Assembly: GCF_018320785.1 (NCBI RefSeq)
Contig: NC_054881.1
Location: 14,136,275-14,200,274 of the forward strand
Reading direction: 5' to 3'
DNA: 64,000 bases
Source: Cheilinus undulatus
Lineage: Eukaryota > Chordata > Actinopteri > Labriformes > Labridae
Position numbers and translations under genes: made by a program. Positions 1-24,486 of the stretch are shown in pieces. Within the stretch, counting starts at the first letter, position 1; each line of letters begins with the position of its first letter. The notes below the pieces were generated by a model that ran no database searches, had not been told where the DNA came from, and saw nothing but the letters and a program-made list of their open reading frames with translations.

Positions 1-2032
1 AAAAGTATATACAAAAATAACACTAAATGTACAAAGTAGTGCTGAGCAATTCATTGGGGTTCAGTTTCAGTGACGATTTTGGCTGACCACAATCAAAACA
101 AGATTACTGGGATTAAACAGATATTGTGCCACATGTTGTTTTATGCTAATTCTCTCAATAGGTTTTGTGATCTGTGCTATTTTTTTCTGCATTTGTTGTT
201 GGCCATGAGAGTAGATCAGTAAAATATAGTTGAATATATTATACTAATAATTTATTGTTATTTATACATATATATATTTATAGTATCATTTTGCTTGTTT
301 TGCATAATCTCTTGAGTAATCATGTATAAAGATACAATAAATGCATATTCCACAACATGACAAGGCTATGAAGCAAGTTTAGCAAATAAAGCAATACAAA
401 ATAGAACTAAAAAAATACAGCAATCTAAAAATAAGATATCATGTAAAACTATGTTTTGATTCACGTTATCGATGGCTGAAGACTCTTTGTTTCTTTCTTG
501 TACTGTAAGATAATTCTTAATTAAGAGCATTTCTTTTTCCCATAAAAATCTTTGTTAAATTCATTGATTTACCTGTTTCAGTTTCATTGCAACAAAAGTA
601 GAATTCCTTGGCAGCTAGTTTTGTGTAATTTCTAGCTCTCAGTTATGATCAACTTCAAACAAACTCATTTATATCATCTTGAATGCACAACAGCATTAAC
701 ATTTTGGTATCTGAATGTTGCCGATGTTTCTGTGCAGTTTGGGAGTGTACAGGAGTTTCCATGCATTTTTTAATTGTTATACATCTCCTACATTTCCCCC
801 TTGTGATGCAGGTGTAGTCTTTAGAGTTTTGGTGCCATATAAATCTGATAGTACATTAAAACTTTACAATTATTACCAACAGGTATCTGAAAGTGTCAAA
901 AATTCATTGAAAATCCTCCCCCAAAAAACCCACTTGTCTCATGAAGTAGAAGTTCTGTTGTTTAAGTTTCAGGACTTTTCGGTACTTTTGATCATTAAAA
1001 TTGGACTGGACACACCTGGATACTGAAGAAACTTTTGATAATGTGGATAATTAAATTTTCCAGGGTGGATAGGAGTGACAGTTTCAGTTTCATCATAACC
1101 ATTTGCAGGGATCAGAGGTGCAGCCACACCTCAGACACTACTCTGTTTAGCAATATGGAACAACACCCACTGTTGGGAAAAGAGAGAATATGACTAGAAT
1201 ATTTCAAGAAAAAAAACGTATGTAGGATCAACACTTATTACAAACATTTTTTTAAATTGACCATTCATCTAATACTACAGTTTAATGCATTGTAGTTTTG
1301 TTTAACTGGATTCTTATGTGGAAGTTTTGCTGAACTGTACCAACAACTGGATGCCAGTCCAGTCAACTCCAGCATCCTGAAGAGAACAACTTGCTCAAGA
1401 AATTTAAAACAGAGTCTTCTGTCCTTTTGTACATAATTTTCTATCATATTAGAAGCTTCAATTAATGACATTTTATTAAAGCTGCAGGGATCCTTGGGAG
1501 AAAACAGATCAAATCTCCAAGCAGAAATTTAAACCAGCGTAAGAAACTCCCCTTCCTCTGTGCTCCATGTGTCTGTGAGTAACTGGATAGGAGTGATGGA
1601 CAGAAGAGTCATACCCTCTGGCTGTAGCACAAGGTGGGCTCACACACATTTCACTTTGAAAAGAGAACAGTAGAGGAACAGGACTTCTATTGTTTCAAGG
1701 CCAACAAGCTGCTCTGAGAGGGTACAACTGGTAAACAAAGAATACAAGTGTTTATGTTATACAGTGAACCAGATTTACCAGTGCATTATGTTTTTATAAG
1801 AAGGAAGAGCTTAACTCTTTTGAGCATCTATGACTTGGACAGAAAAACAAACAAGAATCTATTTGTAACTGAATTAAGGAACTATGATGTTGTAATAAAT
1901 GCAAAGGGTTTTTAAAGACAGAAAGGTACAATATTTCTCAGCAAAAAAGGAGAGATGTAAACATGTGCTTTCATTGTGTGGTAAATTCCAGATTAAAGCC
2001 AGGTGCTCTTGAAGAGTGACACGTATAGTCGG
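1..2032. other. AT-rich intergenic DNA, no gene recognised
   Basis: This stretch is AT-rich with stops in all frames. The longest open frame (715-1026, 103 codons, + strand) has AT-driven composition and no recognisable motif or splice structure, so I do not call it. I see no tRNA, promoter or repeat with clear ends here. Confidence 0.6.
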
Positions 2033-2318
2033 AAAAAGGGAGAAGCCACCAGGACAATCTTCAGGCACACTCGCTCAAGTCAAGGATTTGGGTAAAAAGC
2101 CTTTATTGTTTCAGGGCACATCCAATAAAAATTAAAAATCACAAGGAAAGCTGACCGGTTCATGCCCTGATGAAGACCCTGTGCGGTTGAAACCGGTCGC
2201 TTTCCTTGTGATTTGTAATTTTTATTAGATATGCCCTGAAACAATAAAGGCTTTTTACCCAAATCCTTGACTCGAGCGAGTGTGCCTGAAGATTGCCCTG
2301 GTGGCTTCTCCCTTTTTT
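2033..2318. repeat. Long foldback (inverted repeat) element
   Basis: Two arms of about 126 bases (2033-2159 and 2192-2318) are reverse complements with only about six differences, separated by a 32-base loop. The arms share a block that reads CCTTTATTGTTTCAGGGCA on the left and its complement on the right. The loop holds the CCTGATGAAGACC and GCGGTTGAAACCGG stretch. This could be a foldback or MITE-like DNA element or an inverted pair of one short repeat. The high arm identity implies recent formation or gene-conversion upkeep. No target duplication was identified. Confidence 0.75.
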
Positions 2319-4637
2319 AGTACAATATTTCTGTTTGGTTTTCACCTGAAAATAACATCATTTTCTTCCTGAGAATGCTTCCTCTGACTGGAAATTGTCC
2401 GGTTTGTAATGTTCCTGTAATATGTGTCCTGATCTCCAGAGGGCGCTCACTCTCTTCATGTACTAAACTGAAAGTAAGGGACAGATGTGATGGAATGAAG
2501 ACAGGCTGGTAACATGATTGAAAAAATACTTAATGGTCCCAAACAAGAATTCCAGTCTGGATTATTTATTTGCACATTCCAACTCTGTGCTTTATTTGGT
2601 TCATAAAAAAAATGCATGTTGCATTTTGTTCCTCTCCAATATTCCAGCATGCATTTGTGAAACTACTCTTGTGTTCACATAGCATGGATGTGTAAAGACT
2701 TTTTAAAGAGGGGGGTACAGATTATGTGTTCACAAACCCTTAAGTATTTACGCACCATTAATGTTCGTCTACTTTAACTGTTAACAGAGATATCCTTGTC
2801 CTTATATGACTACATACAGTACTTTCCAACATTTGAAAACACAGGAGGTTTGGAGCAGGGGTGTTTCCAGGGCTTGGGTACATGGAGGGCTGAGCCCAGA
2901 TTCCTTACAGTTAAGAATGTGAACAGTTCAGCACTACACTGCATGAGGTTTATCAGAAAATGTGTAAATGAGTGAGAGAAATAATACAGTGCTGAGAAAA
3001 AGTATTTTCCACCTTCCTGACTCATTATTTTTTGCACATTTGTCACATTTAAATGTTTCAGAACATCACGCATTATCCATCCATTTTCTATACCGCTTAT
3101 CCCATTTGGGATATATATATATATATATATATTTCTACTGACTCACAAGGTTATCATCTTTTCAACATTACAAAGTAATTTGCTGTGTCTTTAAGAAGTT
3201 TGCTGGTCAGTGCACTGTTATAATATGTAAACATATGAGAAGACAGAAAAGGGGAAGCACTGCAGGATATTTGCCGTACTCACACGCAGGTGCTCTTTGG
3301 GTACTTTGGACTTGCTATACTTGATTCATCTTGTGATAGGGTTGCACAGGTAAGAAAAAAACAAGTAACAAAACTGTCACCTTCCTTCAAAAGAACTTTT
3401 TTTTTTAAAGATTTTTTTATATAGCAACAAGAGGAATCAAATGTGCACCTGCAGTACTGATTAAAACTCACACAAATTTAAAGCCTGGAGGTCTGCTGAT
3501 TCCTTGGTTATTCTATACAAACTAAAGTGAATCCTCAACACAGCCAGATGATGGCTTTCCATCATAAAGTTGGTGAATAAAGAAATTAATAGAAAGTAAC
3601 CCAATGAACAAAAGAAAAAAGTTACATTTAAAGCAACTCAGGTGCAATTTTGGAATCAGCTTCAAAGACTCTGTGACGTGTGGACACTGTTGCAGGTCTT
3701 CAGTACACCCAAAACAGGTACTAATTTCCTACATTATTAAATTACAACAGTAAAACTAAGTAATATAAGTTCAACCCCACAAAATATATTTTTGTAGGAT
3801 AAGCTGTTTTACTTCTGAATACTGCATGTCATCATCATGACGTTATTATCATCAGGATGTCAACTCGGCTATTTATACCTGCCTCCCATGAGTCAACACC
3901 TGTCTGATCACATCACCATTACATCCTCTCCTGATAAATCTGAAATAGTAAGAGGAAACAAAGCATTATAGTATTTTTAAAAACCTTTAGTGATAAAATA
4001 GAGTAGTTATACTTACAATATTGCAGAACTGAAATACAATTTTAAGCTAAAACTATCTATTTGTACTTCAGCTATTATTTTCTGCCAACTTTTATATTGT
4101 ATATCTAATTCAGATATGTTGTAATTTTTTTACTTAGCCACATTAATCTGATGACAGCAGCTTTTAACATTAAGGTTTATTATCCAATATATTATTCAAT
4201 ATTAAATATATATTAACAGAAAAAAATATCTAATTCTATAAAGACCTTTTTTTTGCTTGATACAGCACAATATATGGCATGTTAATTAAATTAAAAAAAC
4301 CCTCTAAGATTTAGTTATTTGGTTGTGTAAATCCCTATTTATTTTGGGGTTCCTGAGATGAAATTCAGGGGTGCTCCAGCACATCTTAAAGGATCTAAAA
4401 TCACCTGTGAAGTAGCCTTACGTAGCTGAAATGACTTACTTTAGACCAGCCTTTATTGGGTGCCTTCTGCATCATCAGGGGTGCCTTTTATGCATATCAT
4501 TAGCTATCCTGACATAAATAATCCACATTTTCTTTATTTTCAGTTTTGCTGGTTTGCTGAAATTCACTGAAATATTCTTTCACGAGCTCTGTGTCCATTC
4601 TATGGAAATATAGGCATTTTAAGAAAGTGCTTTAGAG
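2319..4637. other. Intergenic DNA with a simple repeat and a SINE-tail fragment
   Basis: AT-rich intergenic DNA. An (AT)n tract runs 3111-3132. Just before it, 3075-3105 holds the CCATCCATTTTCTATACCGC motif, which is the tail end of the widespread teleost repeat also seen at 34.5 kb. No gene or conserved exon was recognised. Confidence 0.55.
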
Positions 4638-5106
4638 CAGTGGTTCTCAATTGGTGTAGCTTTAGGACCCACCAAAGTCTTTTAAATGAAAAATCACAAC
4701 CCAGATGTAAAAAAATAAAAAATAAAAAAATGCATGTTTATTTTACATAAAATATTGAAGTTTTGATCTTGGATGAATCAATAGATATGACTGAAAAATA
4801 GAGACAGGGGAAAATAAATACATTTTACACCCCATTTCCTGATGACAGAGGATAAAATTTTGTTTTCCAGAGATTTTCTGGAATTGACTCATAATGGAAA
4901 AAGCAGCTATGTAAACCCAGGAAACAGATAAACGAGTAAGCAATAACGAGAAAAACATTTAAAATTGTCTATTATCTCTGTAGAAGAGAGTAAAATGTAT
5001 GGTTGTCTGTCCATTAATGACCTGATTCCCTAATAGACGCCATTTTTTCCCGTCTGAAATAAGTGCTGCGACCCACTTATGGGTCACAACCCACCAGTTG
5101 AGAACC
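4638..5106. mobile_element. Non-autonomous hAT-like element
   Basis: The ends are inverted: CAGTGGTTCTCAA at 4638 and TTGAGAACCACT near 5106, a terminal inverted repeat typical of hAT (Charlie-like) elements. The flanking 8-mers ctttagag and ttttggag match at six of eight positions, consistent with an old 8-bp target duplication. The interior has no transposase frame, so this is a decayed non-autonomous copy. Confidence 0.7.
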
Positions 5107-5469
5107 ACTATTTTGGAGACTTATCTTCATTCTATTATACACTAATGCTGTCGTGTTTCTATTAATACATTTTGACCGGGGTGACTTGTCATATCTCAAG
5201 TATTGTAACCCTAATGCCTTGACAGAAAAAAAGGTTGAGAAACGTTGATTTATACGCACAGTCTCAATGTTTCAACCTCATTTCAGGTTAAGTTTTTGTT
5301 TCCCTCAAAAGTCTTTGGATTTTATTTTACTTGAGCATATTTACATTCAAGACAAAAAACTGAAAGTAGATTTTTCAGATCACCCAGCTATATTCTTGTC
5401 AAAATTTCACATTCACCCACCCATCAAACATTTCGCGCGAAAATGTCTGGAAGTGGTCACGAGAGTGTG

Positions 5470-5828
5470 ATGACGTTAAAACTGAAAAAGGCGGTCTTTA
5501 GGAATGCTCGTTTTCAATTGGATAGCACGATTGGACGCTTTGCATTAAAAAACATAACGTGGCGTTTGATTGGACGGGCTGATTAGCGTCTTGTCCCGCC
5601 CCTGCCCGCCCCGCCCCCATCAGCTCGCTCGGCTTTCCTGCGCCAGCAGCGGTGAGTGTCACCGAGGTTGGGCTGCTGCCGGAGAGACCCGGAGTCAGGG
5701 CAAACCTCGACCAGTTAACCCGGACTGGCATCTCGAAGGGGCTGAGGGGCTGCCCCTACGAGCTTAAACCTGTATACCATCAAGGTTGGATCCTGCGCCT
5801 CTCTCCGTCACCACCGCCCGTCCTCCTG
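5470..5828 (+). promoter_or_regulatory. zmynd19: zmynd19 CpG-island promoter and 5' leader
   Basis: CpG-rich DNA directly upstream of the zmynd19 start. It contains a CRE-like half site TGACGT (5471-5476), three inverted CCAAT boxes (ATTGG at 5517, 5530 and 5569) and a cluster of GC boxes (CCGCCC-type, 5596-5617). There is no clear TATA box. This is the usual make-up of a housekeeping promoter driven by NF-Y and Sp1-type factors. A good splice donor (GTGAGT at 5652) inside the leader suggests that some transcripts may splice their 5' UTR. The transcription start is not fixed by the sequence, but probably lies near 5620-5660. Confidence 0.65.
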
Positions 5829-18114
<12,286 letters not shown>

Positions 18115-19005
18115 TCTGCCCTCATCCTCGCCTGGGAGAGAGGAGGGAGAACAGAGGGGGGGAGCAGGGTTAGACTCGTGGGTGGGGAGCTGGGAAAAAT
18201 GCTGACAAGAGACTAACGACTGAGGACAATGTTGGTAGCCTGATGGACTCTGGGGGGAAATAGACGGAGGATTAGGAATCAAAAAGACATCTACCACTTC
18301 CCAGAACTGGTATTTCTCCATAGCTTGCTTTTCATGTGGATGACGGGGAAAGTTCTGTTTTTGTTTATCTTTATTTTTCTCGAGGACAGAGACCCTCGAG
18401 CTCTACTTGCTGCTATGGTTTTGTATGTGAGGGGGAAAAAGTCGTCTTGTTGATGAACTGGACAAGCTTCTTTGGACCACAATACGGACAGTCGTCGTCA
18501 TCCACTTTTGTTCCTCCACCCAGCCGGGAGGGAGGGTGGGGAGGGAGACCCCAGGGGCTGCAGTACCCGTCGTTCAGCTGGTACAATGGGACATGGACCT
18601 TTTCACTGTATCGCTCCCTTTCTGACCTCTCTGCTGCTCACGGCTGCTGTCTTTATGGTCAGCGACACCTTAGCCGCCTCCCTGTCCATCTGTCCGTTGT
18701 ACCCCCACTAACCCCGCCCCCCATACCCACACGCAGCCAACTACAACACACGTCGGATTTCACTGATTGAATCACACTACCAGTATTGAGTGTGGAAGTG
18801 TGCGTATGCTTGTGTATGTGTGTGTATGTGTTGCCAATATGTACTGAAGGACTTTGACACGGTCAACATGGGTAATGGGCGAGTTGATGTACGTCTTTTC
18901 TCTTCTTAAAGGGGCCGTATGACACCGTTTTAAATTAAATGTTTAATCAGAAATCGGTGGGTTAAATATTTTCACTGTTTGATTATTAAGTTGCTGCCAA
19001 ATAAA
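18115..19005 (+). other. zmynd19: zmynd19 3' UTR and proximal poly(A) signal
   Basis: The sequence after the TGA is GC-richer than the flank, and reaches a canonical AATAAA at 19000-19005, about 890 bases past the stop. Open frames here (for example 18336-18770) are unspliced and lie wholly in this UTR, so I do not call them. Later AATAAA signals at 21836, 21910 and 21914 could end longer transcripts. Confidence 0.6.
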
Positions 19006-19329
19006 AGCTTTATTTTATTTTCTGGAAGGCTTCTTGACACCTTGATAATTATTTAAATTTTTTTGTGAATTTGGTGAGACTTTTGTGAAAGATAAGGTAC
19101 AAAGGTTTAATCTTCAGAGGCTCTTGTACATTCAAAACTAGAAGGATTGTCAAACTTCTCTTATTTAAGGCCATTCCTTATGGAGTCATTGTTGTGCAAA
19201 ACTTGATTGTACATTTTATCATTATGAGAGCAATGACACTGATTTTGGACTCAGGCTTTTCTTCAAACTTTACATTTTAACATGCCTTTGTGTTTAAAAT
19301 TCCCCCTTGATTAGATTTCCCTACGCTCA

Positions 19330-20740
19330 AATTGTCTGCTTGCTCTCAAATCTTTAGTTGCTAGTTAATTTTCCTGTGCTCATGCGCCAAACTATTTCTT
19401 CCCCTCTTATTCAGGCAGCTTCTGCTCTCTTGCAAATCTGCCACTCTCAGATTTTCTGTACATGAATGAAACCATCTCTGCTTGTACTTACAACTTCTAG
19501 TGTATGAAATTTCTCTGCCTATGAAATTTTTCCTTGCTCTCAATTCTTTAGTTGCTGTCATGAATTTCCTGAGCTCATGCTCAAACATATTTTCTCCCCA
19601 TAAATTCATAATTTTTTTTTCTGTGCACATGAAACTCTGTCTGCTTGTACTCAAAACTTCACACGTACAAAATTTTCTTTCTGTCTACTTGAACTTTATC
19701 TACCCTTGTGTGAAACTTTCTGTGCATACTTAAAACACTCTTTCCGCATACAAAAATTTCTGTGCTTGCACACAGCTTTCTCCATGCTGAAAATATTTGC
19801 TTGCTCTTAAACCCTTAATTTTTGCTTAAATTACCTGCACATTCTCAAAACAGTTTCTCTCATTCGGGCGGCTGTGTGCATGAAACTTGTTCTGCTTGCA
19901 CTCTAAACTTCTCATGTACGAAATTTCCCTGCAAGTGCTCGAAACAGTCTCTGCCTGTGTAAGCAGCTTGCTGAACACGCTCAATATTTTTTTTCCATGT
20001 ATGAAACTTTCTCTGCTTGTGCTTAAACCTTCCTATGAGCACTCAGAACAGCACAGCGATAATGGGCAGAGCTAACATGATTTGTCAATCCTGTAGCTTT
20101 TTTACTGTCTGTTGGTTCTTTCAAAAAATCCAAGAGCAGAAATACATTGAAGGCACAGAAGAAAGTTTTGAGCGCACACAGAGAAAGTTTTGAGTGCCTG
20201 CAGGAAAAGTTTTGTACGCACTACTGAGCTTGTTATGACTTTTACAGCAAAATGTGATGCTCCTTTACCACCACCATACACCATATGTTCCTAAATCCAA
20301 TGCGGAGAACAACCAGGAGGGCAACTAGAAGAAAGTTTGATTCAGTTCTGTTTTCTTCTCTCTTTTCGGTGCATTTCCGTGGCAGCAATACAGCGCCACA
20401 TACAGGCTTGGCATATGCACTACAGCTATTTCTGTCATTTTCAGTTACGCAGTTATTTCCTGAAACGATCCCATCTTTATGGAAAACTTTTTAAAAACAG
20501 TACGGCAATATATCTTTCTCGTCTCTGCGGGACAGGGCCTGAGTGTTTCACAAGCAAGAATAAGCAACCTGAATGAGAGTAGAATGGCTGGAGTATGAGG
20601 GCAGTACTTTCAAGAGAGCTACTGAATATTTAAGCACAAGAAAATTTTTTGAGCACAAGCAGAGAAAATCTAAGCACACAGAGGCAGATTTGAGCACACT
20701 AGCAGGTATAAATGGAAAGTTCAAAGTGAAATCTGAGCCC
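19330..20740. repeat. Diverged TGCTCAAA-type repeat field in two orientations
   Basis: From 19330 to about 20060 the + strand is filled with variants of a short unit like TTTCTGCTTGTGCTCAAAAC. Within it a longer unit recurs about three times: blocks beginning TTGCTCT(C/T)AA at about 19340, 19535 and 19800, each followed by CATGAAAC...CTGCTTG blocks at about 19457, 19620 and 19870. From about 20130 to 20730 the same motif appears in the opposite sense (GAGCACAAGCAGAGAAAATC). A separate mobile element (about 20300-20540) lies within the reverse part. Open frames in this field result from its composition. Confidence 0.6.
20300..20540. mobile_element. Partial copy of a DNA element ending in ..GGACAGGGCC
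   Basis: This stretch aligns by eye with the right half of the element at 47845-48384. Shared blocks are CATTTCCGTGGCAGCAATACAGC, TTTCCTGAAACGATCCC and the terminal GGGACAGGGCC. The left end is not found, so this is a truncated copy embedded in the two-orientation repeat field. Confidence 0.55.
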
Positions 20741-20759
20741 AAAACCAACAAGTCTGGCC

Positions 20760-22090
20760 TTTAAAATGTTCAAATGCACTGTTGAGTTTTGCTATTATAA
20801 TGACTCCATAGTTCCTGGTACGTAAACAGGCAAACGTTCACTGTCCTACAGAAACAAAGCTCATTGCACCCATCAAAAAGATTCTTTTGAGACTACGTTT
20901 CTACCAAAGTCTAGGTTGACCCGCACTCCTGTATTATTTTTCCCCCCACCAGTTAATCTAGGTGCCGTTTTTTAACACTCATCTTTTCAACTGTATTTTC
21001 ATCTGCAGGGTTACGATATGTGCGTGTCTGGGGGGGTTGTGCTCAGTCTTCTGTGTGAGAGTTTGCTCTAAGGGTTATTTTTTTGAAGAAATTATATCAA
21101 TGGAGCTATATTTATTTAAACATTTGATTGTGAAATCTGTTCTTTTTCTCTTTTTTTTTTTTGTCTTGGTGATATTTGAAGGCAAGCATTATAAAGTGGA
21201 CAATGTGGGACCTTTTATGTTACATCTTTGAGAGCAGGGAGAAGGCATAAACACTTCAGCCTTGTCTTTTCTTTGCCCTTGTTTTCTATTTCTATCCTGA
21301 ATGCATGAGTGAGTCCTACACGGTGTTGCCCTTCCAGATCTTTCCATGAAAATACTGCACACCATCTTTTTCACTTAAAAAAATCTTCCATGTGAGAGAC
21401 GTCTGGGAGTGTAAAAACTTGAATCCCCCCACCTTTTACACACCCTTTTTTTTGTAAATTTTTTTCAGGAGATTGGTTGTATGAACTGAACCATTTCCTG
21501 CAAGAGAATTTTCTTTGTCGTCTTTCTCCTGAATCGCCTGCCTTCCTTGTATTACCTACAGCGCACACCTGCTTAATGTGTCCTCACATGTCTTAGGTGG
21601 AGTCCAGACACTTAGTAAGCATGTAATCCACAGACGTACATGCGACTTGTTGATTGTTCATTTTGTATGTGTGTGTGAACAGGTTTTCAACACTGCACTA
21701 AAATTTGGCTCCCCGTGTTAGCGTATTTGTCATAGATGGGTCGAAGGGAGGGGGTGTGATTTGGAATTTTGGAGTGTACAGATTGTGTCTGAAATCTTTT
21801 TGTTTTGTAAGAATATAAACATTAATCACCATAGAAATAAAGAGCTACAATATGTGAATGGAAGAACAGTTGGGGTAACTGACCATTGCTTTTCCAATGT
21901 TAAAATGATAATAAATAAAATGAACCTCATTTGACGTAGTGTTGGCAATAATTATTATTTATTTTTATGGTTAATATTACATATACAATGTGGAGGATGA
22001 GGCACATGAAACTTAAGAGCATGTTGGTTGAATTTCCTTGTCTGAATTGTAAAATAATTGCAAGTGGAGTTGTGCTTAATTCGATCAAGA
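20760..22090. other. Distal zmynd19 flank with later poly(A) signals
   Basis: No gene recognised. AATAAA motifs at 21836-21841, 21910-21915 and 21914-21919 could serve as distal zmynd19 polyadenylation sites, which would give a 3' UTR near 3.8 kb, but nothing in the sequence proves it. Confidence 0.35.
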
Positions 22091-22099
22091 GTTTGTTTA

Positions 22100-23420
22100 C
22101 TATTAATAATCTGCATTTGTAAACATTTCTGAAAAATTACTTTGCTCCTAGAATTTCTGACTAAAATGCTACATAAACCACAAAATTTCAGTGGAAAAGT
22201 TTGCTGAAAATGTTTTTCAATTTTCAAAAAGAAAAAAAAAATGGTGAAATTTTCTGTTAAAATTTCCAGGGAATGTCCCCAAAAATGGCTGTGAAATTCT
22301 TGAAAATTCCACATTTCTGACAAGTTTCTGAGAATTGGTCTTTCCCAACAGAAGTTCCTTCAAAATTTATTGTGAATGGTCCCTAAAAATGTCAAGAGTT
22401 AAAGCTTTTCAGATGAAAACCCTTTAATTTTTTTTTCTTTTATTCCATTAAAACTCTGAACTTTGCTTGAAATCTCTGGAAACTTCCATGAAATTTTCCC
22501 CCCGAGGCTTTACAAAACAAATTTGAAGCAGAGTTCTCAAAATAATAAAACACATTTCAAACTGAAGTTTGCCAAAATTTCCTTGAAATTCTTCATGATT
22601 TTCCATGTAAATTCCAGATAACTTTGCCTTAAAAAGTCTGACAAGAGTTGTTAATATCAAGAAATATCAGTGCAAGTTTCAGACAACTTCCTTTAAATTC
22701 CTAAAAATTCCTGATAAAACATCCTCAAAATTTTCCTTTAACCTTCAATACATTTTTTTACTTCAGCTCAAAAATTTCTTACAGATTTTTGATGATTTAC
22801 ATTAAAATATTTTAAAATGTTTGCAGGAAGTACGAAAAACTCTAATGAAAGTTGTGAATATATCACTTAAAAATGTGATTTTCCAAGATTTTATATCTCC
22901 CAAATTTCCAACGGTATCCAAAATATTTCTGACCAGTTATCAAACTTTATACAACAAATTTCAGACTGAAGTTCAATAAATTTCCTTGAAGCTATCCAAG
23001 AAAATTCTAGAGAATTTGCTGAAAAAGTATCACCAAAATTACCAAAGTTTCATGAAATTTCCATTAAATTCCAGATAAAATGTCCAAGAATTTTCAGAAA
23101 TTTTTGACTTAGGCTCACAATATTCATTACATAGAAATTTATTTAAAATGTTCGCAGAGTTTTAAAAAATATTACAAAAATTCTGAATAAATCATCAGAA
23201 AATGTTTTTCCCAAAAATTCCATTAAATTTCTCCCAAATTTTCAAAGGTTTTCTCAAAAATTTTGGCTTTAGTTTTCTAAATTATACAGAAAATCAGATA
23301 GAAGTATCATAAATTCCAGAGAATTTTGCTGGAAACGTCTGTCCAGTTTTTTGAGGAAAATTGAGAAAATTAAAATTTTAATGACAGTTATAAACAATTT
23401 CCATCAAATTAAGCTAAATT
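22100..23420. repeat. AT-rich field of degenerate GAAATTTCC/GGAAATTT motifs
   Basis: About 1.3 kb in which short words such as GAAATTCC, AAATTTCC, CCAAAATT and GAAAATTC recur every 20-40 bases with heavy drift. It resembles an old tandem repeat or satellite that has lost its register. No coding frame of note exists. Confidence 0.55.
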
Positions 23421-23894
23421 ATTGATAAAAATGTCTCCAAATATATTTACATGATATCTTCATTTTTTTAACTTGTGTTCTGCTTTACTACTGTGTTTTT
23501 GAATAAGGACAGCATTGCAAAACATATTCATCACCCAGTCTGTTGACCAGTGCTTTATGGCTCTCAAAGTTGATATGAATCCTTTCTCTCTGTCCTTGAT
23601 GACACGTAACAGATGAACAGCTGCTTTCCTTTAACAGTCTTGTAACTTAAGCCTCTTGGTTGTTACTGTTATCTCAGCAGCGGTGGTCGCTTTTACTCCC
23701 ATCTGCCTCTTTTTCTTCTTCATCTCCAGCATTAAGCTGAACCCTGAGGTCACTGGGGTGTCAAATGTCAGCCCAGGGATCACAAGTCAGAGGTCAGCAG
23801 GCCGCGCTGTTGTGGTAAGTATAGCTGTCTTCACCAGTGCTGTCCTGAAAATGTCTGAAATCCTCCCAAGTCGCTCACTTTATATGTCATTGGC

Positions 23895-24486
23895 ATGAAG
23901 TTCCCGGTGGGCTGGTCTCAGGAGGCAAGACATGATGTAGAGAAGAAAAATGAACTAAAACTGTGAGTAGTATGAGGTCTGCTTCCTGTATAATAGGGCT
24001 TTGAAGTTGAGGGATTGTAAATAATCAACCTGTTATCTGAAGGAAAGCAGAAGTTGTTTCCTCTTTTACTCCAGATCAGGAGAGTCAAAGACCCCCTAGT
24101 GTGCGAGGATTCCTGCTTGAAAACAACCCAAACTGATTTCAGAGAACTGTTCATTGATCGACTCATCAAACTCTACTTTGATCAGGATCTGACACAGGAA
24201 GGATTTGTGTTTTTTATCTTAGTGTTAAGATTAGTCTGTTTCTTCTAAAGCTGCAACTCCACAGGGACCTGCACAGAACAAACAAACAAAGGATGTTTTA
24301 TTGTGTTAATTATCATTAGAAACAAGTCCTCTGTTTTCTTGTGATAATGAGAATCATCAGCTATAGTCATATTTTTATCTGCGGATTAAATCCTAATAAA
24401 AACAATCTTGCCAGGACAACATCAGGGTTGTGAAGTGGGAACATTCTCCGATAGGTCCCATGACAACTCAGAATGGAGGACAGTGA
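23895..24486 (+). CDS. Candidate small three-exon gene, product unknown
   Basis: A consistent spliced frame can be read: 23895-23962 (starts MKFPVGWSQEARHDVEKK, donor GTGAGT), 24080-24206 (acceptor after ATCAG; VKDPLVCEDSCLKTTQTDF, then RELFIDRLIKLYF) and 24415-24486 (acceptor CTTGCCAG; DNIRVVKWEHSPIGPMTTQ, then stop). The product would be about 88 residues, mostly charged, with no membrane span. In its favour are the strong pyrimidine tract before exon 2, in-phase joins, and the protein-like composition of all three pieces. Against it are the weak donor after exon 2 (GTGTTT) and the use of the second AG at that acceptor. I do not recognise the family. The first exon could be further upstream: 23734-23818 is an open exon-like stretch, but a 53-base gap after it is too short for an intron. 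A decayed gene is also possible. Confidence 0.35.

Noticed and set aside
715-1026. 103-codon frame near the left end
   Set aside because: AT-rich chance frame with no motif, no supporting exons and no promoter-like sequence.
18336-18770. 144-codon frame downstream of zmynd19
   Set aside because: Lies wholly inside the zmynd19 3' UTR, with no homology that I recognise.
23656-23818. Hydrophobic frame as first exon of the candidate small gene
   Set aside because: The gap to the next in-frame piece is about 53 bases with a poor acceptor, too short for a normal intron, so it was not joined to the model.
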